A stretch of 64,000 nt of DNA from JBBQUP01 sp038212305 (GTDB lineage: Bacteria > Bacteroidota > Bacteroidia > Bacteroidales > Marinilabiliaceae). Location: assembly GCA_038212305.1 (NCBI GenBank), contig JBBQUP010000002.1, forward strand, positions 25,252-89,251. Direction: 5' to 3'. The notes below the pieces were generated by a model. The model was not told the DNA's origin. It did no database searches and saw only the letters and a list, made by a program, of their open reading frames with translations. A program made the position numbers and the translations under genes. Below, piece after piece: positions 38,268 through 46,744 of the stretch; position 1 is the stretch's first letter, and the number at the start of each line of letters is the position of its first letter.

Positions 38268-40084
38268 TACTAGCTGCACCAACATTTATAATTCCGTTTG
38301 CAATTGGCTTAACCGTTGTCACATTAGCATTTATCTACAAGATTTATCTTTGGCAAAATGAGATTTCGTTATCCAGCAAAACCCTCATGCTTAAAAACAT
38401 AATCTCACAAAAAACAATAACGGCAATTGCAGAAATAATTCAAGAAAGCCTTTTTCATTTAAGAATATTCAAAACCAATATGCTATTGGGATGGATGCAT
38501 ATGAGTTTTGCTTTTGGTTGGTTTTCGCTAATTGTTATCGGGAAACTTCAAACATTTTACTGCACCAAGCATTGGATTAATCCACCATGGGAGGCCGTGT
38601 TCCATAGGTTTTTCGCGCCCATCGAACCACAAACAATTGCAGGTCAGGCCTTTTCTTTTTTCATGGATTTTTTCTTACTTCTCACACTATCAGGGTTGGT
38701 ACTAGCCATATTTAAACGCTTGAAAAAAACCGTATTCGGGTTGTTATCATCAACCAAACACTCCCCTTTCGACCAATGGGCACTAGCAATAATCTGGCTC
38801 ATTTTCCCATTGCGCTTATTAGCGGAGAGCATGTCGACAGCCTATTATGGTGGAGGAAGTTTTTTAACTGGATCAATTGGCTATTTGCTTCATCCAATTG
38901 TCACACAAAACGCTGTAATTGTTGCTTGGTGGGGATATTCGTTTGTTTTGGGTGCATTCTTAATCGTGTTACCCTTCTCGCGATACCTTCATATTCCAGC
39001 CGAAGTGGTTTTAATCCTATTTCGAAATTGGGAAATTCCAAAATCGGAACTAAGGAGATTAGAAATTGATGCTTGCTCAAGGTGCGGAATTTGCAAAACA
39101 AATTGCCCCTTGAATTCTACACAAATGAATAATCAGAGCGTTTATTTTATTCGTCAGATGCGAGAGGAAAAAATTTCGGATGAGATGGTAAATAATTGCT
39201 TAATGTGCAAAGGATGCGAAAACAAATGTCCGGTTAAAATAAATTTGTATGACCATCGATTAAACTGCAAGAGCTTGTTTACACCAAATTTAAAACGACA
39301 AACCGACTTAATATTTGAAAAACCAAAGAATCAACCAATAGACGTGCTTATTTTCCCTGGATGCGTTGGTAAATTAACGCCTTCAATCACTCATTCGCTA
39401 GAACAAATCTTAACAACTGCAGGAATAAAGTATAAAATAATAGATGAATCTATCTGTTGCGGACGCCCCATCTGGCTATCTGGGCAAAAAGAAAATGCGG
39501 CTCAGATAATTGCAAATACAAGCGCGATTATTGAAAGCTATTTACCTAAGACACTATTAACCTCTTGTCCTGTGTGTTACAATATGTTTAAAACTCACTA
39601 TTCGTTTCCGTTTGAGGTAAAACACCACACCACCTACATCAAAGAATTATTAGATTTTGGGATTATTAAAACAAATAGAACTAATCTTTCTTTTGCATAT
39701 CACGATCCATGTGAGATTGGCAGAGGAATGAAAATTTATAATGAGCCGAGAGACGTGATTAAAAAAGTGGGAGTTCTATCACACACATATCTAGAAAAAG
39801 AATCGTCGCTCTGCTGCGGCGGTAGTTTGGGAAACTCATCGCTTAATGAAAACCAACGAGGATTAATTGCTACAAAAACAATCGTCGAGCTTACTAAAAG
39901 CAACCCAAATCAACTAGTTACTGCTTGCCCTATGTGCAAGTTAACATTGAAAAAACGGGCTCAAATTCCTGTTTTTGATCTATCTGAGATTGTAGCAAAG
40001 CATATGTGCAATGAGCCGACTCCTTTATATAATAAAATAAAAAACACAACAAAATCACTGAGTCAAATTAACGTTTGCCTATAA
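38264..40084 (+). CDS. Membrane HdrE/HdrD-like fusion subunit
   Basis: 606 residues. Residues 1-250 have about five to six transmembrane helices of the NarI/HdrE cytochrome b type, with possible heme ligands H79 and H243 (RYLHIP). Then two [4Fe-4S] sites (C271, C274, C277, C281; C312, C315, C318, C322) and two complete CCG domains (C367, C398-C399, C435, C438; C483, C517-C518, C555, C558). It therefore joins a quinone-facing module and an HdrD-like catalytic part. The start at 38264 overlaps the previous stop as ATGA; the upstream frame to 38198 is not used. Confidence 0.88.
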   Translation: MILAAPTFIIPFAIGLTVVTLAFIYKIYLWQNEISLSSKTLMLKNIISQKTITAIAEIIQESLFHLRIFKTNMLLGWMHMSFAFGWFSLIVIGKLQTFYCTKHWINPPWEAVFHRFFAPIEPQTIAGQAFSFFMDFFLLLTLSGLVLAIFKRLKKTVFGLLSSTKHSPFDQWALAIIWLIFPLRLLAESMSTAYYGGGSFLTGSIGYLLHPIVTQNAVIVAWWGYSFVLGAFLIVLPFSRYLHIPAEVVLILFRNWEIPKSELRRLEIDACSRCGICKTNCPLNSTQMNNQSVYFIRQMREEKISDEMVNNCLMCKGCENKCPVKINLYDHRLNCKSLFTPNLKRQTDLIFEKPKNQPIDVLIFPGCVGKLTPSITHSLEQILTTAGIKYKIIDESICCGRPIWLSGQKENAAQIIANTSAIIESYLPKTLLTSCPVCYNMFKTHYSFPFEVKHHTTYIKELLDFGIIKTNRTNLSFAYHDPCEIGRGMKIYNEPRDVIKKVGVLSHTYLEKESSLCCGGSLGNSSLNENQRGLIATKTIVELTKSNPNQLVTACPMCKLTLKKRAQIPVFDLSEIVAKHMCNEPTPLYNKIKNTTKSLSQINVCL

Positions 40085-40085
40085 A

Positions 40086-40107
40086 AAAAGCGGGTCACCC
40101 CGCTTTT
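40086..40107. terminator. Bidirectional terminator after the hdr-like operon
   Basis: AAAAGCGGG / CCCGCTTTT around a TCAC loop, with T-runs on either strand. It serves the plus-strand operon and the convergent minus-strand gene. Confidence 0.85.
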
Positions 40108-40112
40108 GTATC

Positions 40113-40580
40113 TTACTTAGGCCAACTAATTGTATCATCATCAGTCCACAAAGGACCAATTTGAATAGAGCTTACCTCCTCGTCATCAAGCCACACATTC
40201 ATGTTTTCATCTTCGAAAGTATAAAGCTCTTTGCCTGGAAAACCTTCAGAAGTTAAATCTTCGAGCTCCGGCTTACTTAAATCGAGCTTTTTAAATATTT
40301 CGGGAAGCGCAATTTTGCTTACCCCCACATGAAGTAGGTTTTTTACAGTAAAATCCTCATCTTCAAAGGAGACTTCCATTAAGCGAAAATCTTCTTCCGA
40401 TTCGAATGAAAGGGAAAGTCCCAATTCATCGTAATAATAGATATTGGCCATTCCTCCATCTTCAAAGCGCATCTCTTCAGTTTCTTCAGGTTGTCCAAGA
40501 AGTTCAATCACCTCTTTTTCAGACATTCCAAATTTAACTTTACTAAAGCCAACGCCTAATTTAATCTCAGTATCAGACAT
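40113..40580 (-). CDS. Conserved acidic hypothetical protein
   Basis: 155 residues from ATG at 40580 (the frame also opens with a TTG at 40589). Very acidic, no signal peptide or membrane segment. GFSKVKFGMSEKEVIELLGQPEE at the start resembles the short BamE/SmpA-like repeats that precede a small beta domain, and a similar phrase recurs in the middle (LLHVGVSKIALPEIF). Function not recognised. Convergent with the hdr-like operon. Confidence 0.6.
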   Translation of the reverse strand: MSDTEIKLGVGFSKVKFGMSEKEVIELLGQPEETEEMRFEDGGMANIYYYDELGLSLSFESEEDFRLMEVSFEDEDFTVKNLLHVGVSKIALPEIFKKLDLSKPELEDLTSEGFPGKELYTFEDENMNVWLDDEEVSSIQIGPLWTDDDTISWPK

Positions 40581-40700
40581 ATAATTCAAGTTGATTGATA
40601 GTTTAATATTTGGTAAAATTAATAGATTAATGAATACAAGAACAGTATAAATTGTTTTTTTATTAAAAAGCTTTTTTTTACCTTATGAAATCGAGTTGAT

Positions 40701-42407
40701 TTATTCGATTGGGATTGTATAATAAAAGGTTGAACCTGCGTTAAATTCCGATTTAAACCATATTTCACCACCTAACAAAGAAACAATGCCTTTAGCGATA
40801 CTAAGCCCCAACCCAGCTCCTTCGTAAAATCCAATTTCTTCGACCTGCCTAAATGTCTCAAATATTAACTCTCTTTTATCTTGAGGAATTCCAATTCCAG
40901 TATCAGAAACATAGCTCACAACTGACTGTTTATCATTGTCTTTGTCTATTAGACATCCAATTTCAATTACGCCTTTCTTAGTGTATTTAAAAGCATTGCC
41001 TAATAAATTATCTAACACTTGACGAACCCTATATCGATCAGAAAAAACGATAATTTCATTGTATTGTTCAGAAATATTTACTTTGAACGTTAACTCAGGT
41101 CGATCTTGCCAATTAATAGTATTGTTAAACATATTATATGAGTCGTGTAACAATTCATTCATGCTAAATCTCGATTTATTAATGGGTAATTGCCCTGCTT
41201 CAATTTTTGATATATCCATAATATTATCAACCACACTCATTAATCGAACCCCTGATTGTTGAATAATATTGGCATACTGTAGTCGTTTTGTATCAGAAAG
41301 ATTATCGGCACACAATAAATCAGAAAATCCAAGTATTGCATTCATTAGAGTCCGTATTTCATGACTCATATTTGCTAAAAAAATACTTTTTAACCTATTG
41401 TTATCTTCTGCCATTTTTACCGATGCAGTCAACTGTTGTTCAATTCTTTTACGATGTGAAACATCACGAACAATTGCCCAAATTCCAGTTGGCTTATTTT
41501 GATCGTCTTTTAAAAGAAAAGAACGCAATTCGACAGGGAAGATATGACCATCTTTATGAATATATTCCTTTTCGTATAAATTACTACTCCCCTGTTTTAA
41601 TAAAAACTCATCGACAATTTTTTGTTCATACTCGTGCCATTTTAAAGGAGTTAAATTCCTATAAGCAAGGGGTTTTAACTCCTTTAAAGAGTATCCAACC
41701 AATTGAATAAATGCAGCATTTGCTTCAACTATTTTTCCTTTTAAATTTAACCGAACATATGCATCAGTCATACTTTCATATAAACTACTGTATTTATCTT
41801 CGGTATGCCTTAATACCAATTTCGTGTTATAATCCACTAATCGACGATACAGCAAAAATCCTAACAAAACGGTTGATATTGGATAAACAAAAACAACAGG
41901 AATTGCAATAGATTTAATTGTTTTAAGACATAAATCGGGTGGCAAAAAAACGGTACTTAGAATCATTACTAAATGAACAATAACACCTAAGAAAATTAGT
42001 TCGAGCCAATGGTTTTTAACAACCCAAAAGGATCTTAAATGTCGCCAAAACAACCCAATTCCAGCCGATGAAATAATAACAGCTACACCCATAAATACAC
42101 CTGCTCCGCCCAAATATGTGCGGAAAGCTACCAAAATAAGACTTGCTACAACCGTGGGGATAATTCCAAAAAACAGTCCAGTTATGGCAAGTAATACTGA
42201 TCGCATATCAAATACAACTCCCGGAACTAAAGTCCAAGGAGTTAGCATTAACACAATACCTATAGCACCTATAATTATACCAACAACCGATTTAAACCAA
42301 ATTTTACTTGATAATCGATGTTGCATTAAAACATGATTATACAACATTGAAAATGACAGTAAAATAGCTGTGTTTTGCAGCAAACCTATTAGAATTGAAT
42401 CTTTCAC
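40701..42407 (-). CDS. PAS-domain sensor histidine kinase with 5TM-Lyt-like input
   Basis: 568 residues: six membrane helices (1-190) of the LytS-type 5TMR family, a PAS domain (205-320), HisKA with phospho-acceptor His349 (NMSHEIRTLMN), and HATPase with DTGIGIPQDK and GAGLGLSIAKG. No receiver domain and no adjacent response regulator, so it is an orphan. The signal is unknown; PAS might sense a small molecule or redox state. Confidence 0.9.
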   Translation of the reverse strand: MKDSILIGLLQNTAILLSFSMLYNHVLMQHRLSSKIWFKSVVGIIIGAIGIVLMLTPWTLVPGVVFDMRSVLLAITGLFFGIIPTVVASLILVAFRTYLGGAGVFMGVAVIISSAGIGLFWRHLRSFWVVKNHWLELIFLGVIVHLVMILSTVFLPPDLCLKTIKSIAIPVVFVYPISTVLLGFLLYRRLVDYNTKLVLRHTEDKYSSLYESMTDAYVRLNLKGKIVEANAAFIQLVGYSLKELKPLAYRNLTPLKWHEYEQKIVDEFLLKQGSSNLYEKEYIHKDGHIFPVELRSFLLKDDQNKPTGIWAIVRDVSHRKRIEQQLTASVKMAEDNNRLKSIFLANMSHEIRTLMNAILGFSDLLCADNLSDTKRLQYANIIQQSGVRLMSVVDNIMDISKIEAGQLPINKSRFSMNELLHDSYNMFNNTINWQDRPELTFKVNISEQYNEIIVFSDRYRVRQVLDNLLGNAFKYTKKGVIEIGCLIDKDNDKQSVVSYVSDTGIGIPQDKRELIFETFRQVEEIGFYEGAGLGLSIAKGIVSLLGGEIWFKSEFNAGSTFYYTIPIE

Positions 42408-42743
42408 TACCTAACTTTTTGATTTAACAAATCCTACTTCAAAAGATTATATAATCCATTTTTAACATCATAGCCAACATTGAAATAATATACGAATTAA
42501 AAAGATCAAAACAATAATAATATCATATCAAAAATACTACAGAATGCATTAAAAATGAGTTTGAAGTTTAATCTGTATTTGAAGATAAAAGTTCATTCGA
42601 TGTCTGAAACATCGTAATGAGTGCCACAATAAGCCTACCGAAGCAAGACGAGAATTAAACAACTACAAATCAATATCATATACAAATTAGATGCCCATCG
42701 TAATATTAACATCCACATGAAAATAAATTTCCCAAGTGCTAAA
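42408..42743. other. Intergenic region without a recognised gene
   Basis: AT-rich spacer between the orphan kinase and the ACT protein. Only a small hairpin (CGATGT / ACATCG at 42598-42614) stands out; it has no U-run. Confidence 0.5.
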
Positions 42744-43415
42744 TTAAAAAGTTCGAATAGGATTTTTGAGATTTTTGAGAATAGTAAAAGCTCTATCCAC
42801 ATCATCATCGTTAACAATAATGGTAAACTCGTTAGTGGTACTAATAACCTCCTTAATATTAATACCTTCCCAAGCCAATGCTTTTAAAATTTGATAATAA
42901 AAACCTGTGATTTGAGAATTACTGGCTGGCAGTTTTAATGTTATTGCCGATAAATTACTAATTCTAAAAATTAAATCCTCCTCACTAAAATAATCTTCAA
43001 CCACTTTTTCAAACGAGCTACTAACCACTAAATTCGACTCAAAAACACCACGAACCAAGGTGTAAAAAACATCCTGATGACCAACTATTTCATTCATAAC
43101 GCTCGTATGACAATGAAAAATTGAATTGCTATTTCGAAAAGTATAATCAGTTAAATTCGAACGCACAATAATGTCGCCTAATTGATCGAACAGCGAAGTA
43201 ACTTGATGGTGCAACGACTCGCCTAGCTCAGGCACTAATCGATTCAATGCCATTACAATTGCACCTTCTTTTATTGGTTTTTGAACCAATTTTTCGATTT
43301 GAGGTTGGATTTTACGAGCAATTGAAGATATATTCACAATGCCCTCGCTCAAAGCCTCGGCTAGGAAAGGCTTAACTTTTATTACAGATTCAACAGCTTG
43401 CGATACAGTAATCAT
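42744..43415 (-). CDS. ACT-domain regulatory protein
   Basis: 223 residues: an alpha-helical N-terminal part with a winged-helix feel (SIARKIQPQIEKLVQK) and a C-terminal pair of ACT-like segments (LSAITLKLP and ALAWEGINIKEVISTTNE). ACT domains bind amino acids. Divergent from dapA, so a link to lysine/aspartate-family control is plausible (inference); it is not an aspartokinase because the catalytic domain is absent. Confidence 0.65.
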   Translation of the reverse strand: MITVSQAVESVIKVKPFLAEALSEGIVNISSIARKIQPQIEKLVQKPIKEGAIVMALNRLVPELGESLHHQVTSLFDQLGDIIVRSNLTDYTFRNSNSIFHCHTSVMNEIVGHQDVFYTLVRGVFESNLVVSSSFEKVVEDYFSEEDLIFRISNLSAITLKLPASNSQITGFYYQILKALAWEGINIKEVISTTNEFTIIVNDDDVDRAFTILKNLKNPIRTF

Positions 43416-43432
43416 GGGTAAGTAGTTTAAAA

Positions 43433-43463
43433 CAAAGATAGTAAAAGTTAAATATTTAACAAA
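43433..43463 (-). promoter_or_regulatory. Promoter of the ACT-protein gene
   Basis: On the minus strand TTTG (43463-43460), a 19-bp spacer and TATCTTTG (43440-43433): a full Bacteroidota consensus, 18 bp from the start codon. Confidence 0.6.
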
Positions 43464-43518
43464 TTGTTATTTGATGGTTTTATTTGTTGGAAAAATTTTT
43501 ATTTACACTCGTATAGTT

Positions 43519-43526
43519 TATCTTTG
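43519..43526 (+). promoter_or_regulatory. -7 promoter word of dapA
   Basis: TATCTTTG lies 48 bp upstream of dapA. No good -33 TTTG at standard spacing was seen. Confidence 0.4.
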
Positions 43527-43573
43527 CCACATACAGAAAACGTCAAGTTAATACAATATATTCAATAATTCCA

Positions 43574-44461
43574 ATGAATATCAACAACTTAAAAGGCTCA
43601 ATTGTAGCCATAACCACTCCATTTAAAGAAACTGGCGAGATTGATTTTGATACATTCGATTCACTTATCGAATTTCACATTTCAAACGGTACTGACGGAT
43701 TGGTTGTCTGCGGTACAACTGGCGAAACGCCAACACTCACCGATAGTGAGGATGCACATTTAATTGAACATGCTGTTAAGCAAATAAATAAACGAATACC
43801 TGTAATTGCAGGCACTGGAAGTAATTCAACTCAAGAATGTGTTGCCTATTCGAAAAAAGCGCAAAGCTTAGGCGTTGATGCCGTTTTGGTGGTAGCACCT
43901 TATTATAACAAACCTACTGAAAATGGAATGTATCTGCATTTTTCAACAGTAGCTCAAGCTATTAAAATACCTATTATTTTATACAACGTACCTGGTCGTA
44001 CAGGCAGTAATATTTCAGTAAAACAAGTACTTCGTTTGGCCAACGATTATAAAAATATCATTGGCATTAAGGAGGCCTCAGGAAATCTATCGGTAATGGG
44101 AGCCTTGATAGCTGGCAAGCCAAAAGGGTTTAGCATTTATAGTGGCGACGATTACACTTCGTTTATGAGTAATTGCATGGGAGCAGATGGATGCATTTCG
44201 GTGATTGCCAATGTTATACCGAAAGAATTTCACGAATTGATGACTTTATCTATCAACGGAGAAATTGATGCCGCGCGTAAACTATTTTACAAATACGCCA
44301 AATTAATGGATTTGCTGTTTATCGAATCAAATCCTATTCCTGTAAAAACAGCGTTGGCTCACATGGGTAAATTAAAAGAACAATTTAGAGCTCCATTGTG
44401 CCCTATGGAAGAAAAAAATAAAACTCTTCTGATAGATGAATTAAACAAACTCGGTTTGTAA
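43574..44461 (+). CDS. dapA: 4-hydroxy-tetrahydrodipicolinate synthase
   Basis: Condenses pyruvate with aspartate semialdehyde in lysine/diaminopimelate synthesis. 295 residues; Schiff-base Lys166 in IGIKEASGN, Tyr137 in YNVPGRTG and the GTTGETPTL motif are in place. Divergent from an ACT-domain protein and followed by a strong terminator. Confidence 0.97.
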   Translation: MNINNLKGSIVAITTPFKETGEIDFDTFDSLIEFHISNGTDGLVVCGTTGETPTLTDSEDAHLIEHAVKQINKRIPVIAGTGSNSTQECVAYSKKAQSLGVDAVLVVAPYYNKPTENGMYLHFSTVAQAIKIPIILYNVPGRTGSNISVKQVLRLANDYKNIIGIKEASGNLSVMGALIAGKPKGFSIYSGDDYTSFMSNCMGADGCISVIANVIPKEFHELMTLSINGEIDAARKLFYKYAKLMDLLFIESNPIPVKTALAHMGKLKEQFRAPLCPMEEKNKTLLIDELNKLGL

Positions 44462-44487
44462 AATCAATTTTCAGACATATCATAAAC

Positions 44488-44505
44488 AGGGGGCGTTTGC
44501 CCCTT
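44488..44505 (+). terminator. Intrinsic terminator after dapA
   Basis: AGGGGGC-GTTT-GCCCCTT stem-loop directly followed by a run of T. Confidence 0.88.
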
Positions 44506-44512
44506 TTTTTTA

Positions 44513-44520
44513 TACTTTTG
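44513..44520 (+). promoter_or_regulatory. -7 promoter word of the nitroreductase gene
   Basis: TACTTTTG immediately after the dapA terminator and 16 bp before the start codon. Confidence 0.4.
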
Positions 44521-44536
44521 ATGCAAATTTATACAC

Positions 44537-45289
44537 ATGACTACCATCGATCTTTTAAATAATCATCGTACCATTCGTAAATACTCGAATCAACCTATTG
44601 ATGAAAACACTCTAAATACAATTATTGAAGCAGGTTGCAGAGCTTCGACAACAGGAAACATGCAATTGTATTCGATAATTATTACACGAGATCCAGCTCG
44701 CAGGGAACAATTAGCACCTTTCCATTTTAATCAACCAGTCGCTAAACAAGCACCTGTAACACTTACTTTTTGCGCCGATTTTAACCGCTTTAATTTATGG
44801 TGCCAACAACGACAAGCGGAACCGGGTTACGACAATTTCCTGTCGTTTACCACAGCTGCCATTGATGCCCTTTTAGTGGCTCAAAATGTTTGCATTGCAG
44901 CAGAAAGTAAAGGTTTAGGGATTTGTTATTTGGGAACTACAACCTATATGTCCGCTAAGATAATTGACCTCCTTAAACTTCCAAAGGGTGTTATCCCCAT
45001 TACCACTTTAACCCTTGGGTATCCAAATGAAACTTCAGAAAAAGCCGATCGCCTACCCCTTTCAGCAATTCTTCATCAGGAGTATTATCACGATTATCAG
45101 CCGTCGGATATTGAAAAGCTTTACGCAGAAAAAGAGGCCATCGAGGCAAATAAAAAATTTGTTGCCGAAAACAATAAAGAAACACTGGCGCAAGTATTTA
45201 CCGATGTTAGATACAAAAAAGGCGACAATGTAGCATTTAGCAAATCATTGCTTGAGGTTTTAAAATCACAAGGATTTATGAATCAATAA
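44537..45289 (+). CDS. Nitroreductase-family FMN oxidoreductase (NfsA-like)
   Basis: 250 residues. N-terminal LLNNHRTIRKYSNQPID with the FMN-binding RTIRKY, then the SRAST-type GCRASTTGNMQLYS and the C-terminal GLGICYLGTT segment. This is the NADPH-dependent nitro/flavin reductase group, which handles quinones and nitroaromatics. Substrate in vivo unknown. Monocistronic. Confidence 0.88.
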   Translation: MTTIDLLNNHRTIRKYSNQPIDENTLNTIIEAGCRASTTGNMQLYSIIITRDPARREQLAPFHFNQPVAKQAPVTLTFCADFNRFNLWCQQRQAEPGYDNFLSFTTAAIDALLVAQNVCIAAESKGLGICYLGTTTYMSAKIIDLLKLPKGVIPITTLTLGYPNETSEKADRLPLSAILHQEYYHDYQPSDIEKLYAEKEAIEANKKFVAENNKETLAQVFTDVRYKKGDNVAFSKSLLEVLKSQGFMNQ

Positions 45290-45449
45290 TTTCCAACGTA
45301 AACGCAAGGAAGCAAAGGGTTTTCGCTAAGTGCGCTAAGATGAAATTTCACTTTATATGGTGTTATAAAAACAGTATTGCCACGAATATGAAACGAGCCA
45401 TGCATTAAACTTATTAACTAGTGCCTGCACGAAAACTACATTTTTCAAA

Positions 45450-45484
45450 GTCTTTGATAAGAAAGCTTCAAAGACAAGGCTTTC
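45450..45484. repeat. Nested inverted repeats downstream of the nitroreductase gene
   Basis: GTCTTTGA (45450-45457) pairs with TCAAAGAC (45468-45475), while GAAAGC (45461-45466) can instead pair with GCTTTC (45479-45484). The two stems are mutually exclusive. The surrounding 290-bp spacer (45290-45579) has no gene and contains a dispersed-repeat-like stretch at 45301-45341. Confidence 0.4.
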
Positions 45485-45579
45485 GAAATTTTGAAAATCA
45501 AGGAGTTCACTTTTGTGAATGACTGTTTTCAAAATGAGAATAACACAGTATTTGGAGTTTTCTTGCAAAGACAAAAACA

Positions 45580-46650
45580 CTATTCAAATCGCAAACCCAT
45601 TTTATCGGCTAATAGTTTTAAATCATCCACCACAGGCAACAACAAATCAATTCCATTCGCCATGCGATATTCGGTGAGTTCGCGCTCAGGATCACCAGGA
45701 ACAAGCACCTTCTCCTCTCCTTCAACTGGAACGGCATTGCGGAAAGTTTCAATCCAATTATCCATGTGCTTTTTAAACTCATCAGCAGGTCGAAAAGCAT
45801 CAATGCGCCATGCTCCCACAAAATGCCCAATACCATTGCCAACACTTTCGTTCAACGGATCCAAATAAGCCACAAAAGGCGGTACCCATGGCCCATAATT
45901 AGCTCCCGATAATACACCCGAAAAAATATCAACCCAACTACTCAAACAATATCCTTTATGCGATCCATGCACGCGATCGCTTCCCAGAGGTAACATACCT
46001 CCCCCTTTTTTTAGTATGGCAGAATCGATGGTTGGATTTCCATCCTTATCTTGTGCCCAGCCTTCGGGCATCGATTGATTTTTGCGTTGCAAAACTTCTA
46101 GCTTGCCATTTGCAACTGATGTTGTGGCCATATCAATGACTAACGGAGGCTGCTTACCCGCTGGCATAGCCACAGCAATAGGATTAGTTCCTAATAACTT
46201 ACTTTTCGAAAAAGTGGGTGCAACTAACGGACTGGCATTCGTCATGGCAAAGCCAATCATATCATGCTCCATGGCTAACATGGCATGAAAACCAGCAATA
46301 CCAAAATGGTTGGAGTTTTGAACCGCTACCCATCCCGACCCTACATTACGAGCTTTTTCAAGCGCAATTTTCATCGCTTTTGGAGCCACAACCAGACCAG
46401 CACCTAAATCTCCATCTAACACAGCAGTACTAGGTGTTTGGTGAATAATTTTAACTTGAGGCTTGGCATTTAACCTTTGCTTTTCCCACAATCGCACATA
46501 ACCACTTAAACGCGCCACGCCATGCGAATCAACGCCACGCAAATCCGCAGCAATCAAAACCTTTGCAGCCATTAAAGCATCCTCAGAAGGTGCTCCCATT
46601 TTTAAAAATACGTCGGAAATAAAGTTTTGAAGATATCGGTAATCGTACAT
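45580..46650 (-). CDS. Ldh-family NAD(P)-dependent dehydrogenase
   Basis: Malate/L-lactate/ureidoglycolate dehydrogenase family (not the Rossmann MDH), 356 residues. Typical blocks: RGVDSHGVARLSGYV near residue 35, AVQNSNHFGIAGFHA and VIDMATTSVANGKLEV. It oxidises 2-hydroxy acids with NAD(P)+; true substrate is unknown. It is separated by a 94-bp gap from the permease gene downstream. Confidence 0.88.
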   Translation of the reverse strand: MYDYRYLQNFISDVFLKMGAPSEDALMAAKVLIAADLRGVDSHGVARLSGYVRLWEKQRLNAKPQVKIIHQTPSTAVLDGDLGAGLVVAPKAMKIALEKARNVGSGWVAVQNSNHFGIAGFHAMLAMEHDMIGFAMTNASPLVAPTFSKSKLLGTNPIAVAMPAGKQPPLVIDMATTSVANGKLEVLQRKNQSMPEGWAQDKDGNPTIDSAILKKGGGMLPLGSDRVHGSHKGYCLSSWVDIFSGVLSGANYGPWVPPFVAYLDPLNESVGNGIGHFVGAWRIDAFRPADEFKKHMDNWIETFRNAVPVEGEEKVLVPGDPERELTEYRMANGIDLLLPVVDDLKLLADKMGLRFE

Positions 46651-46744
46651 AGCCTATTTTTGCACCAAAGTAACTTTATTTTGGTGGAATTGACAAAAGT
46701 GAATGGCAATTAAATACTTAAAAAACGCAGAATCCATCCAACTA

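Noticed and set aside
35221..40084. Reading the cluster as a lactate-utilisation (LutABC) or glycolate oxidase locus
   Set aside because: CCG-domain proteins occur there too, but HdrA with its CC cluster, two HdrC-type subunits and a cytochrome-b-like fusion do not fit Lut or Glc.
41288..41710. Plus-strand 140-residue open frame inside the sensor kinase
   Set aside because: Lies wholly antisense to conserved PAS and HisKA coding sequence and has no family motif.
42635..42817. Minus-strand 60-residue hydrophobic frame
   Set aside because: Overlaps the end of the ACT-protein gene in another frame; composition looks like an AT-rich chance frame.
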